64,000 bases of DNA from Polytrichum commune (lineage: Eukaryota; Streptophyta; Polytrichopsida; Polytrichales; Polytrichaceae), in assembly GCA_950295325.1 (NCBI GenBank), contig OX485806.1, positions 50,833,169-50,897,168 on the forward strand, given 5' to 3'. This document shows, piece by piece, positions 54,786 through 64,000 of the stretch (position 1 is its first letter; every line of letters begins with the position of its first letter). The translations under genes were made by a program, and so were the position numbers. The notes under the pieces were generated by a model, which did no database searches, was not told the DNA's origin, and worked only from the letters and a program-made list of their open reading frames with translations.

Positions 54786-55429
54786 CAATCATGTAGCCGG
54801 ATCCGATCCGGGCCTTTCTTTCTCGTGCTATCCTGACTTCCTAACCATCTTATTCCCTCTGATCCTCGGACACTCTCTAGATTGTTCGTGCACAAACACA
54901 CCAGGGCTATAGAGAATTAGAGATTTATTGAGTTAAAAAACACAAAACAACACAAAGGGGGAAAAAAACCCCTTGCCAAACTTCCAAGCCACCGAAATAG
55001 TGGTCTTTGACCCCAAACTGAAAGGGCGGCGCCATTGGCCGCTCTACCCTACCCTAACTGAGAGTGCCATGGAATCGACGCATTTGTGGAAATTCCGGAT
55101 TTCAGATCCTACTTTCACGTTGTGTGAAGGTTTATTTTGATTCCTTTATCGAATTAACCTAATACTAGTGGTAAATAGACTTTAGATAGTAAATATGAGG
55201 TTGGTTAGGTAAGTTGGGAGTTAGAAATTAGTCTAGTAAGTAAATCCTAATAGGACAAGCATTAACGGAATATTATAGGACTATGTGAGGATTGACTTAG
55301 CTAGGGCAAGATTCAAGTGGTTGGTAAGGCTGAGATTGACTTAGCTAAGGGCTAAAGTTGAAGTGACTACACGATAACGGATTAAAGGAGTGGACCAACG
55401 TGGATTAGATGGATGCGCATTTGACCTAG
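54786..55429. other. Non-coding interval
   Basis: No gene recognised. The first part continues RepC-like wording (GCCGGATCCGATCCGGG), and the rest is AT-rich. Confidence 0.5.
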
Positions 55430-56782
55430 TGTGGGCCCAAAAACGGGCCCACGCAGGTTACTGAACTTGAAAATTCATTAAGACTTGTGTTTTGACTTTG
55501 CATTGATCATATTAAAACATAAAAAGAGTGGAAAGCATGTGTGTGTGGTTTTAGACCATTAAGTTATAATGGTGGGGGTTATTAATCGGACATAGCGAGG
55601 TAGTAGGAAGGAAGGGCTAAATTGTGGTGGTAGGTAGGAAGTTAGTTAGGAGGTTGGGTTCAACCCAGTTTGGTTTAGGCTTAACGAGTGTTTGATTAAG
55701 GGGGGGGTGCACTACACCCCTAACAATTTTCGGACCGGGACCAGGGAGAAATCCCTGGTCCGTTCTCCTCTCTCTCTCTCTCGACGTCTCGGTGCGGCTA
55801 CGGAGAACAAGCAGCGGAGAGCAGCTGCTGGAATGCGGCATGGGAATTCTCACAAGGACAGATTAAATGAGGCTGAAGATGGAATTGCGGTTGAGGATTG
55901 AGGGTGGCTGAGGATAAAAATGTGGCTGCAGATTGAATGTGGAGCGGAATTGAGTGCGGCAGAGGGGTGAAGGAGGTTGAGGATTGAATGCTTGTGCACA
56001 TTGCATAGGTAGCAGGCTGCTTCAAGATTGTTCTAAGGGAGTGTGGATTGACTGGGAGCAACCTGATGATTCCAGGAGAAGATTGTAAGATTTCAGTAAG
56101 GAGAAGAGAATGCGAGGATTTTAAGGGGAGGCTTGCGGCATTAACAGGGAAAGATCCCGAGGAAGGTCAGATCTCTTTGGGAAATGGGCATTGTAATCCA
56201 ACACGAAGAGGCTGGGTTTTGGGGAAAATGGATTAAGGGTGGCGAAGGGCAATGCACACCGGAATTGGGTGGCAGAGTGAATGGTTGGCAGTTTGGCAGG
56301 GACCAGCTTGTTCGAATGCAGCTGCGGGGTTGGACTTCAGGGACTGAGAAAAGGGCACAGGGGTTCAAGCCAGTTGCTGCCGGTTGGAAGTACAGAGGCA
56401 GTTGGCCACTGTGGCAAGACATTAACCTAGGTTCATACCCTGAAGTTGACGGGCTGACGGCTTGCAACAAGGAGCAGCCAATCGAATGACTGCTGGCTAC
56501 CGGTTGGATCCAGGGTTTAAGCAAAGAAGGAGTCTAAGGATTTAAGGTGGAATTGTGATAGTTAAGGAATAGAGGGTTAAGGATGGGGCCACTCGTATAA
56601 AACATTTGTTAATGCTTGTTATTTTAAATAAAACAAATGTTGTAAAGTTGTGTGTGCATTTTTATTTGTGCCGTGGTCACATGTGGTAAATTGGCACCCG
56701 CAACTAGGGTTGAAAATTCACTGGTGAGTCGTGAACCTTCACCTGGACTAGGACGCATAAGGGTGAAGGTTTGGTGTGCACA
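55430..56782 (+). mobile_element. LTR-E: gypsy-family LTR without matching target duplication
   Basis: 1353 bp from TGTGGGCCCAAAAACGGG to GGTTTGGTGTGCACA, with ATAAAAAGAGTGG near 55520, a TCTC run near 55770, a weak hairpin (ACATTTGTTAATGCT, about 56604) and the terminal block GGACTAGGACGCATAAGGG. The flanks CCTAG and TAAAT do not match, so it is either one LTR of a rearranged element or a solo LTR whose flank was lost. Its right end touches the pseudogene below. Confidence 0.8.
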
Positions 56783-57345
56783 TAAATGGTGTGTCTTTTC
56801 GATGTGGGGGATCTACTTCTCCACCAATTCTTGGATGAGTCGCCCCCAGTTGACCGGCCGCGTTCCGGACAGGGCTCCGAAGATGGTATTGGCCATTGTA
56901 ATGCTCGATCTCTTGGGCCTCTCCGGGTAGAGAATAAGGAGGAGAAATTATATTACTCTACGCTCCCTAGGATTTCGGCAATCTCCCGAATGGAACCCAT
57001 CCTTCGGATCATGCTTTGTTCTGAACTTCCTTACAAAATAAGTATCCTTCCGATTTGCCCACCCTTCGCCCCTCCTCGGTGCAAACCCATAGACATCAGA
57101 CCAAACTTCTGGAGTCCACTGTTTCGAAACCTGCCGCATTGTCCTCTCCCACTGATTCCTTCTCTCCGACAAAAATTCCCTCAATGTGGTGTGAGGCCAA
57201 ACCGCCCACCCTTAAGCGTCTTAGTCCGGGTGAGGGAATGGATCTCACATTCGTGTTCCCATGACTCCATCTTACCAACCTCGTGAGAATCCATCACATT
57301 TCCCATCAAATCTTGCACACCAATTTATTCCATAATGAGAGTACA

Positions 57346-57361
57346 AACATTAAAAAATGTT
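57346..57361 (-). other. Conserved hairpin in LTR-F
   Basis: AACATT, a four-base loop, AATGTT. The stem sequence differs from AGTGTT/AACACT in LTR-A, LTR-B and LTR-C but still pairs perfectly. Confidence 0.55.
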
Positions 57362-57569
57362 TTTCCTGATCTATCCCCTTCTCTCTACACTAACTTACAC
57401 ACCAACCCTCACTCACTACAAAAAGCTCATCCCTAGACCACCCTCTAATGATGAAGCAATACCCCCATTAAGTACTTGGCCCTACCCGGTCCGTAACCGG
57501 CTCGTGCCCAATCTTCTACCTGGTGCAATGACCTTTTCATACCCGGTCTTCCCTCCGGGCATCAGTCCT

Positions 57570-57785
57570 TACCCAGCAGCAACAACTACTTGCATTTCAG
57601 TTTGAGTTCCTGGATTCAGTCCGAGCTCCTTACCCAGCAGCAGCAACTACTTGCATTTCACTCCGAGCTCCTGGATTTAGTCCGAGCTCCCCAACAGCTG
57701 CAACTACTTGCATTTCAGTCCGAGACCCTTGGATTCAGTCCGAGCTCCCCAGCAGCTGCAACTACTTGCATTTCAGTCCGAGCTC
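57570..57785 (-). repeat. Minisatellite inside LTR-F
   Basis: About four units of 50-60 bp with plus-strand text TTTCAGTCCGAGCTCC, CAGCAGCTGCAACTACTTGC and CTGGATTCAGTCCGAG. The CAGC/AGCTG core again recalls the other LTR arrays. Confidence 0.8.
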
Positions 57786-58545
57786 CTTAGCCCTTCTTAA
57801 TATGGCCGTCCCCTACCTAAATTCCACTAAGTTCCCCTACTTACTTCCCCTGCTAATTTCACTAATTCCACTAAGTCCCCCTACTTACTTCCCTTGCTAA
57901 TTTCACTAATTCCACTAAGTCCCCCTACTTAATTCCCACATTTTTTTCCAAGCTCTAAGAGCTCAACCTCCTAGAGAAGAGAGAGAGAGAGGAGAGGAGG
58001 AAGAAGAGAGGGAGAGAGAAGGGAAAGAGAGGGGAGGGCACCCAAGACCACAAACCCCCTCAACCTTCTCCTACTTAGTAGGACCTTATCCCATCCACTA
58101 AACCCTCACCCCTAAACCAACACAAACGTGTTCTAAATCAAACATTTAAATCCAAAGCACTTCTCCTTGCTTCACCAAACACTACTCACTCAACCAAAAC
58201 ACTTCCTAATGTCACTAAGCTTCTACTTAACCACACAAAATAGGCTTAAGGCCTAAAACACAAACCACACCAAGCCTCACTCTTTTTATACTTTTCATTG
58301 TTTCAATAACACTTCAAATGCAATTCTAAATAAATCCTAAACATAAAACAAATATGAGCAACCATTTTGGGCTCATATGTGGCCTCGCTCCGCAAATTCT
58401 AGGGCTTCGCCAGGAGGCCCTCACATCCCATCCGGGTGAGGTCTTCTATCAGCTCCTTCAGCTCTGACTCCCGAGTCGGAATAGCATGCGCTACATTTTT
58501 AAGGGGAATCGGAACAAGATCCTTGTCCTCCCGCACTTCCCGCAT

Positions 58546-60790
58546 TGTGCACTAATCCTTGGTTGTGCACTAACCTCAATTTTCCTCGGTTGATTTGGGC
58601 TTGATGTAGGCCGAGCCGCTACCTCCTTCCTTGCTCCACTTTCCGAGCGTCGACCTTGCCTCCTTCTTTGTAACTAGTTTGGTAGTAAGCGTACCTTAGT
58701 TAACAATTAAAATATAAAGTATTATTCTGCCCTGTAATTTAATCCTAAGCATAATATTTATACTTAGTGCACCAAATTATCTTTCCAATGATCTAAAAAT
58801 CACTCTAATCGGATAAGAAATGCAAAAGTTATGAGGGTTGGAAGTGTGAGGTCGATTCAACCGACCCTTCCAACCCACCTATCTACCTTCTAACTTCAAA
58901 AATTCATAGCACATTCCTTACTACTTGGATCTAGGCTTTCCTTATACCATTGGAAAGCTATGAACAAGCTCTAACTAGAAAAATTATGACATCAGCAGGT
59001 TAAGCTAATAGAAATTCAGCGGACTCCTTGTAACACAGCAGTCAATCAAGAAGGCTTAAACTATGTATCTCGCCTTCAACAATTCATATCTAATTCAAAT
59101 CTTAGTCAAATCAAACGTTCTATATGACCCTGGAGAGATATTAAAAAGATGTATTTGATAAAAATATGTGATTAGAAAGGTAAGCCGAAGTGAACCCAGC
59201 AGGTCCTCTGTAATGCAGCAGTCAACCAAAAGTTCTCAAACTATGTGTCCCATCTTGCACAATTCATATCTAATTCAAATCATGCTCAAATCAAATGTTC
59301 TAAGCCATTTTGGAAAGCTACACAAAAGTTCTACTTGGGAAAAATATAATTTCTTGGAATTAAAATTCCTATTGGGCTCGCAGGTCTGATCCAGCAGCCG
59401 CTACCCACAAGACCACCCAGTTTTTCTACTCCATCTTTGAAAATCCATAACTAATTGTCATCTCAACCAAATCACAAATGGGAAACGGCTATGGATAGCT
59501 TTATGAAATCTCTCTAAGAGAAAAATGATAAGTATCTTGTTCTAGCTTTTGAACTAAGCCTTCAGGGCATTGGCAGATGAGGTCTATAATGCCTCTACTC
59601 AAAACTCTACCATCCAACCTACCTCTACAAAAGAAGGAATAATTTTGTTGGTGTGTTAATAAACACACAACCTAACTAGGAGAGAGAGAGTAGAGGAGGT
59701 TCTCAAGCCTTTCTTTTAGACCATTGAGAATACATGCTAAAATATTTTTCCTAACTACATTGAAGCAGGGCTTCGCCCAAAAACTAGAGAAAGAGCGAGA
59801 GCTACAAGGTGGAAGGAGGGGTTTTTAAACCCTCTCACAAAAGGGTTGGACCCCTCCTCCACCGGATCCATTTTTCAAACCCTTTCCCGAAATTTTGGCT
59901 CGGGGATTTTCCCGGTTGAGGTTGCCACCTTCTCGCCGAGGTGGCTCCGACAAAAAACCTTTAGAAATCTTTCTAATTTTTCCGCCATCGAGTTGGCAAG
60001 GGGGCAAGTGGGCAAGTATCCCCCTTGCTCTCTTTCTTTTTTGTCTTCAAAATTCTTCACGCCGATTTTATCTTCTTACGTAAAACACCTCCAATAGTCT
60101 TGTGTGCCTCACACTAACTAATAAACTAACACTTGCTTAGCTAGCATCTACTAACATTTGCTTAATAACTAGCATCTACTAATATTTGCTTAGCTAGTTG
60201 TTTTTACTAGCTAGCATATTTTTTCTACTTTGCTATCTTCTAGCACTACTTAGTTTCATTTTGACCTTCCTTCTTCTAGGCTAAATGCTAAATGAACTAA
60301 TTTTCCCTAAATTCCCTATCAATTCTAACTTTTAATGCTAACATTCTAACTAAAAGTGATCCCGCAGAGTGGTGGACCACTCAAAGGGTTTACAGTCCTT
60401 GAATCCGTTGCCTCGCTCCTTCCACCGCCGCGTCATTTCCAGAACCCCCTGGAATTGCTAGGGCAAAGTGAACCCCTTCCAATACTAACCCCCCGGTTCC
60501 CTAATTCGGACAATTAACTTCCCACCCCCAATTGACTAGTGGCCAAGCCTTAAACAAACACTAAAATGCCTTACTTGGCCAATAAGCCCAGCTAGTAGCC
60601 TAAGTTCCAATCCCGAACCCCCTAACTACTTTCAATTAATCCCAACCGATTCCCAACCATAAGGCCATACCCTTTTCAGGTTCAACTTAATTCTAACACC
60701 AGCTCAAAGTTTACACTCTGTTTATGTTTTATAATAATTGATAAAAAATCAAAGTCCAGATTCTAACAAATTTTAAAGGTCAACAACCCA
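58546..60790. other. Non-coding interval, probably an eroded LTR or retroelement part
   Basis: No protein recognised. Two diverged copies of a segment containing CTGTAATGCAGCAGTCAA or TTGTAACACAGCAGTCAATC and AATTCATATCTAATTCAAATC lie at about 59020-59120 and 59200-59300. A stretch of GCTAGCATCTACTAA units lies at 60120-60240. The right end leads into an LTR terminus at 60791-60814. Confidence 0.4.
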
Positions 60791-60814
60791 TGTGGGCACT
60801 ATTTCGGGTTCACA
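60670..60814 (-). mobile_element. LTR-G: terminus of a further gypsy-family LTR
   Basis: Plus-strand text CCCATGTGGGCACTATTTCG followed by GGTTCACA is the inverse of the family start TGTGAGCCC...GGTGCCCACATG, and CACTCTGTTTATGTTTTATA matches the inverse of the ATAAAAAGAGTG block. The other end of this LTR could not be located. It sits exactly at the left edge of MULE-like copy 2. Confidence 0.6.
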
Positions 60815-62164
60815 GCTAGCCTTCTGGCATTTCCGATATCAACAATGGGGTGCCTTCATGGAATTGGTGCGTTTTTAGTATTTTTATTCTTTGTTTTATG
60901 TTTTAGTTTTTTTTTCCAAGCTTTGCTTATTTCTTACACTGCCATTCCATTGTTCAGGAGAAAATCATGTCCACCGAGGAATTTGCACAAATGCCCTATT
61001 GCAACCTTGCTGAAGCCATGCATGCGGTCACAAAGAAGAAATGCACTGCCAAAATTATCTCCAACTCCAAGAGCACCATTGCCCGACATATTTTGGAGTT
61101 TAGAACTATTACAAATTCACAACATCCAAAGTCGAGAAGTTAATTTTTTTTCCCAGACAACATTGAGCGTTGTATCAAAGGTTCACGTCGCAAGTGGGTC
61201 GACAAATTCTCTGCTGACCAAGAACGACCTCCAATCCCGCGTGTGTGGCTTGTCAAACTTGGTACCAACCTCAATCGTTCGGAGATCCTGAAGCTTCAAA
61301 ATGTCGGCTTCGAGCTCCCGCAACAAGAACGCATCACGTCCACTCGTCTCTTTAATACATCCGCTCCACCCCTCGACCTATCCGGAGTGGACGTTCCAGC
61401 CAACCCAGACTCTTATTGTTCTTCCAGGCAGTTTAAATCTACGAGATGGTCTGCCACCGCACCACCAACAAAACAAATGCAGATGGTGGCATATGCACGA
61501 ACTATGGACGGGACTATCTTGAAGGTCACCATGATTCCACGCCCTGGATTTGGTTGCGTGATCATGTTGCAGTCCAAACGTGCACCTACACAATCAATTT
61601 ACCAACTCACAGTGAATGCTCTGTCCGAGTGGAATTGTTCGGCCTTCAAGGATATGATATTAAATTTTGGCCGCAAATGAAATTCGTTGATGCATTGTAA
61701 GTACCTCTATTTCATCTTTGTCAAGGTCTCTAATGTAGATCCCCACGTTGATTTGTTCATTCACGCCCCGACATTTAGCTTCAATGAGGTCAAACTCATC
61801 CTCGAAGGGGGCCTCTTGATACAATCTACTTCCTAGAATTTCTCTTAACCTAGCACTACATTGTGCCCTAATAGATGTCGCCATTTGTGAACCTCATGTG
61901 AATTCATAATTGTTTGCTATAATAAATATAATTTCATGGATTATTTTTATTCCCTTCAAAATGTTGTATTACAATATTCAATTTGGAGATGTTTCCTATG
62001 TCTATCAACTCTACTTCCGTATTGCCAACCTCCTAGATGATTCGGACTCCATTTCATCGTCCTTGCTTGATGGAGGTGGACCCGATCAAAGCAAATCAAC
62101 ATACGAAATTGTTTTATCCCTCATTTGATCCTTCAATGATGTGGGGATAATCCTTTCATCCTCT
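60815..62164 (+). pseudogene. MULE-like transposase copy 2, internally deleted
   Basis: Begins inside the gene (FWHFRYQQWGAFMEL), keeps the same intron (60867-60957), then jumps after LAEAMHA to VTKKKCTAKIISNSKSTI, deleting about 530 bp relative to copy 1. Downstream are WVDKFSADQERPPIP, VKLGTNLNRSEILKL and the SWIM region, where the first Cys is now Trp (EWNCSAF) and the final His is Tyr (CKYLY), so two of four zinc ligands are lost. The in-frame TGA after FGRK is shared with copy 1. The left border is LTR-G; on the right the gene breaks at TCATCCTCTCTC, where RepB begins. Confidence 0.8.
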
Positions 62165-63122
62165 CTCTATGAGGAGTGCCCGAAATACAATGGGCACAAG
62201 GGGGACCCGAAGTGACACCCGGGACTTGTGGCGCTGTTGGGGAGAGGGACCAAGTGATTCCAATGTGGGTGAGGGCCCCAAGTGTTGCGAACGCCTCCGA
62301 CTTACAAAGACTAGGAGTCACGAGGGTAAGGCCATCAGCTATGTGTAGCTCATAACGTACGGACTTCAAAATACTCAAAAACATCTCAATCGGAGATGTG
62401 AGCTAGGATGTATGGCTTATTGATTGGGGCGCTATCCCGGAATAGCGTCCTGGGACAATATTGGCTTGGGAGTGGCTCCCGCGACTACCAAGGTTTGAAC
62501 GGGCATAATTTTTTCAAGACTTGACCGGGCAAATAAGGAATCCATTAGCATCTATATAAATCGCTAATGATGATAGAATGGTTGTTTGTTAGCATCCAAT
62601 ATCATACAAGGAAGTTATGGTGTTCAGAAGCTGTTGGGGGCTTTTAGTCCTAGTGGCTAAGGGAAAATGTCTACTTGGCACCAATTCTTGGTAGAGAGAC
62701 AAAAGATTTCATGATGGTGGGGTGAGGGCCCTGCCAAAAATCCTAAGGGCTTATATGGATGAGGTGGTGTGGCCGAACCCTCCCGAGGCCGAACGGCACG
62801 ACGTCAATGGGCATTGGCCCAATGTGAGGGCATAGTTGCCTAATATGGTTCGGGTTGTTATAGTGTTACTTCAGCAATATGATGATCAACATAAGATTGA
62901 ACTTCAATAGATGAAAGTCTACATCTAAGAATTAGTTACTAATTAAAAAGTGAGTGCCAAAAGCCAAGTAGGAGGGTTAGTTCCCCTCTTATGAATTGTA
63001 AGATCCGTGGTATAAGAAGCTCACCATTAGCATGGCGGAATGTGAAAGGTAAATGCTCGTGATCCCTGTTGGAATTGAAAATGACCAAGGTTATTAAGAG
63101 GTGTTACCAAAGGTTGCAACAT
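62165..63122 (-). repeat. RepB copy 4
   Basis: Nearly complete copy in the same orientation as copy 1, running from TATGAGGAGTGCCCG to GGTTGCAACA. The first dozen bases of the constant end are replaced by the MULE-like gene at the word CTCTC shared by both, suggesting a micro-homology junction. Confidence 0.78.
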
Positions 63123-63356
63123 GTTGTACCATTGCAGGGTTCCAACCTTTGAGCTAGTATTTTAAGGAAGAAATGGCTATCAAACGTGTAAATGATGATG
63201 GTGAGTTCAGGTTTCTAAAAGGTTGTGACGCTTACATTGAAACAAGAATTATGTCCAAATGGATTTTAAACATACCATTGACTAATGATAATGGTGGGAA
63301 TGATGGTAGATTTGGTGAGGAAATGAGGGACGCCTTTGAAAGGGCTCCTGCAATGT
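63123..63356 (+). other. Short interval with an unassigned ORF
   Basis: A 66-codon frame (63173-63373) starts MAIKRVNDDGEFRFLKGC and continues EEMRDAFERAPAM into the RepB border. It looks protein-like but is too short and isolated to name; it could be a truncated gene fragment cut by the RepB end. Confidence 0.3.
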
Positions 63357-63585
63357 CGCGCACCTCTCCATGAGGAGTGCCCAAAACACCATGGGCACAA
63401 GGGGGACCCCGGAGTGACACCCGGGACTTGTGGCGCCGTTGGTGAGAGGGCCCAAGTGATCCTAATGTGGGTGAGGGCCCCGGGCGTTGGGAACACCTCC
63501 CACCCACAGACACTAGGAGGCACGAGGGTAAGGCCATGAGCTATGCGTAGCTCATGGCAGGGTGATTCTAGAATGCTCAAGACAC
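63357..63585 (-). repeat. RepB copy 5, truncated
   Basis: Keeps the constant end CGCACCTCTCCATGAGG at 63357 and is cut after GATTCTAGAATGCTCAAGAC, giving about 229 bp. With copy 3 this shows one fixed end and variable truncation of the other. Confidence 0.8.
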
Positions 63586-64000
63586 AGGTAGATCACTCTA
63601 AGGCATTTTTGTGCACCACGTGCGGCTGGGGGTTTTTTGTTTTGGGGCTATTTACCTTCAAGGGATGAATTAAAGCCTCCCTATAATTACTTAAATTTAA
63701 AAAATGGCCCATTTGTTTGCACCCTTCCATTACTTATATTGTCCAAGTCACTATAATTTTTTGTACTCTATATTCCTTTTAAGTAATTTTGGACAGACGG
63801 AAATCCCAATTATCATCCATCCCCGTGAGTCCTAAACCCATTTACATACCATACTAAACATACCTTCTAGGATTCTTATATTCAGCCCCTATTTTAATTT
63901 TACAGAAAAATAATGGCCCACATTTTATGTCCATCTAACTTACTTATAATGGTATTGTCTAAATTTAATGGCCCCTTCATTATTTGGAATTCCTTTATAA
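63586..64000. other. Non-coding end of window
   Basis: AT-rich. The word AATGGCCC recurs three times in AAAAATGGCCCATTTG-like contexts. No gene was seen. Confidence 0.5.

Larger units (their letters stand above)
57190..58377 (-). mobile_element. LTR-F: solo LTR inserted in a pseudogene
   Basis: 1188 bp, minus orientation, flanked by the perfect 5-bp duplication TGTGG (57185-57189 and 58378-58382). On its own strand it starts TATGAGCCCAAAATGG (one G-to-A change) and ends GGTTTGGCCTCACA. It carries a minisatellite (about 57570-57785), a hairpin (57346-57361) and no small ORF. It is the shortest LTR of the family here. Confidence 0.94.
56783..58545 (-). pseudogene. Unrecognised protein-coding remnant split by LTR-F
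   Basis: Minus-strand reading starts at 58545 (MREVREDKDLVPIPLKNVAH, then RESELKELIEDLTRMGCEGL), meets a TAG near 58405, is interrupted by LTR-F and resumes at 57189 in the same frame: LREFLSERRNQWERTMRQVS, FAPRRGEGWANRKDTYFVRK, DPKDGFHSGDCRNPRERRVI, stop, then ILYPERPKRSSITMANTIFG and RPVNWGRLIQELVEK before a second stop and the LTR-E border. It is helical and rich in Arg and Lys. I do not know the family; dispersed transposon-associated plant proteins are possible. Both ends are missing or uncertain. Confidence 0.55.

Noticed and set aside
55430-58377. LTR-E and LTR-F as the two LTRs of one element
   Set aside because: They are in opposite orientation, and LTR-F has its own perfect target duplication, so it is an independent solo LTR.
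60120-60240. Full LTR-G extending left to a matching GCTAG duplication
   Set aside because: GCTAG words are abundant here in a simple repeat and none is followed by a TGTGAG-type LTR end.

Overview
This is a 64 kb piece of nuclear plant-type DNA. The case rests on a Ty3/gypsy polyprotein without chromodomain, several solo LTRs, hAT, PIF/Harbinger and MULE-like transposons, short GT-AG introns (about 85-90 bp) and a TTTAGGG-like run near 33.63 kb. The species cannot be fixed from the sequence; any streptophyte with a large, transposon-rich genome would fit. No tRNA, rRNA, organellar insert, CRISPR array or ordinary single-copy housekeeping gene was recognised. Almost everything identifiable is a mobile element or its remains, mostly broken.

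Layout. 1-5561: the 3' part of a Ty3/gypsy element, with an intact pol reading frame and a 2.1 kb 3' LTR, inserted in a PIF/Harbinger element whose remains continue to about 7.22 kb. 7.2-20.5 kb: AT-rich, gene-poor DNA with simple repeats. 20552-22000: solo LTR. 22195-27212: a complete but dead hAT element with an 8-bp target duplication, itself split by a solo LTR. 28.1-28.8 kb: a second PIF/Harbinger fragment. A medium repeat of about 960 bp, here called RepB, occurs five times (28.9, 35.5-38.1, 39.3, 62.2 and 63.4 kb); one copy is split by a solo LTR. 38.5-39.3 kb: a retrotransposon gag fragment. 55.4-58.5 kb: two more LTRs of the gypsy family, one of them inside an unrecognised pseudogene. 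60.8-62.2 kb: a second, internally deleted copy of the MULE-like gene.

The centrepiece is 40.5-54.6 kb. Two head-to-head genes share an intergenic space of about 200 bp. The rightward gene (49.8-54.0 kb) is a MULE-like transposase with a C-terminal SWIM zinc finger. The leftward gene (49.57 to 42.83 kb) has about eleven exons with GT-AG borders and mostly consistent phases. It starts with basic nuclear-localisation-like stretches, continues with a ParB-like box, and ends in a beta-class DNA N6/N4 methyltransferase-like domain. The same block carries at least eight copies of a perfect or near-perfect 24-26 bp palindrome with GACCCTCTCGG-type arms, and two tandem arrays derived from the palindrome-bearing unit. 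The block is bounded by an inverted repeat (20 of 22 bases) and by a GTGAATGGGG direct repeat. I read it as a large MULE-like element that carried a ParB-methyltransferase gene and parS-like palindromes. The element is now dead: the methyltransferase gene has nonsense and frameshift changes, and a hAT-type non-autonomous element sits in exon 7 with a perfect 8-bp duplication.

A second theme is the gypsy LTR family. Four of its six near-complete LTRs are solo LTRs with 5-bp target duplications. Members carry a conserved hairpin, a different minisatellite at the same internal position and, in three LTRs, a conserved small open reading frame of 54-70 codons. Domain names rest on motifs read by eye; no database search was run.
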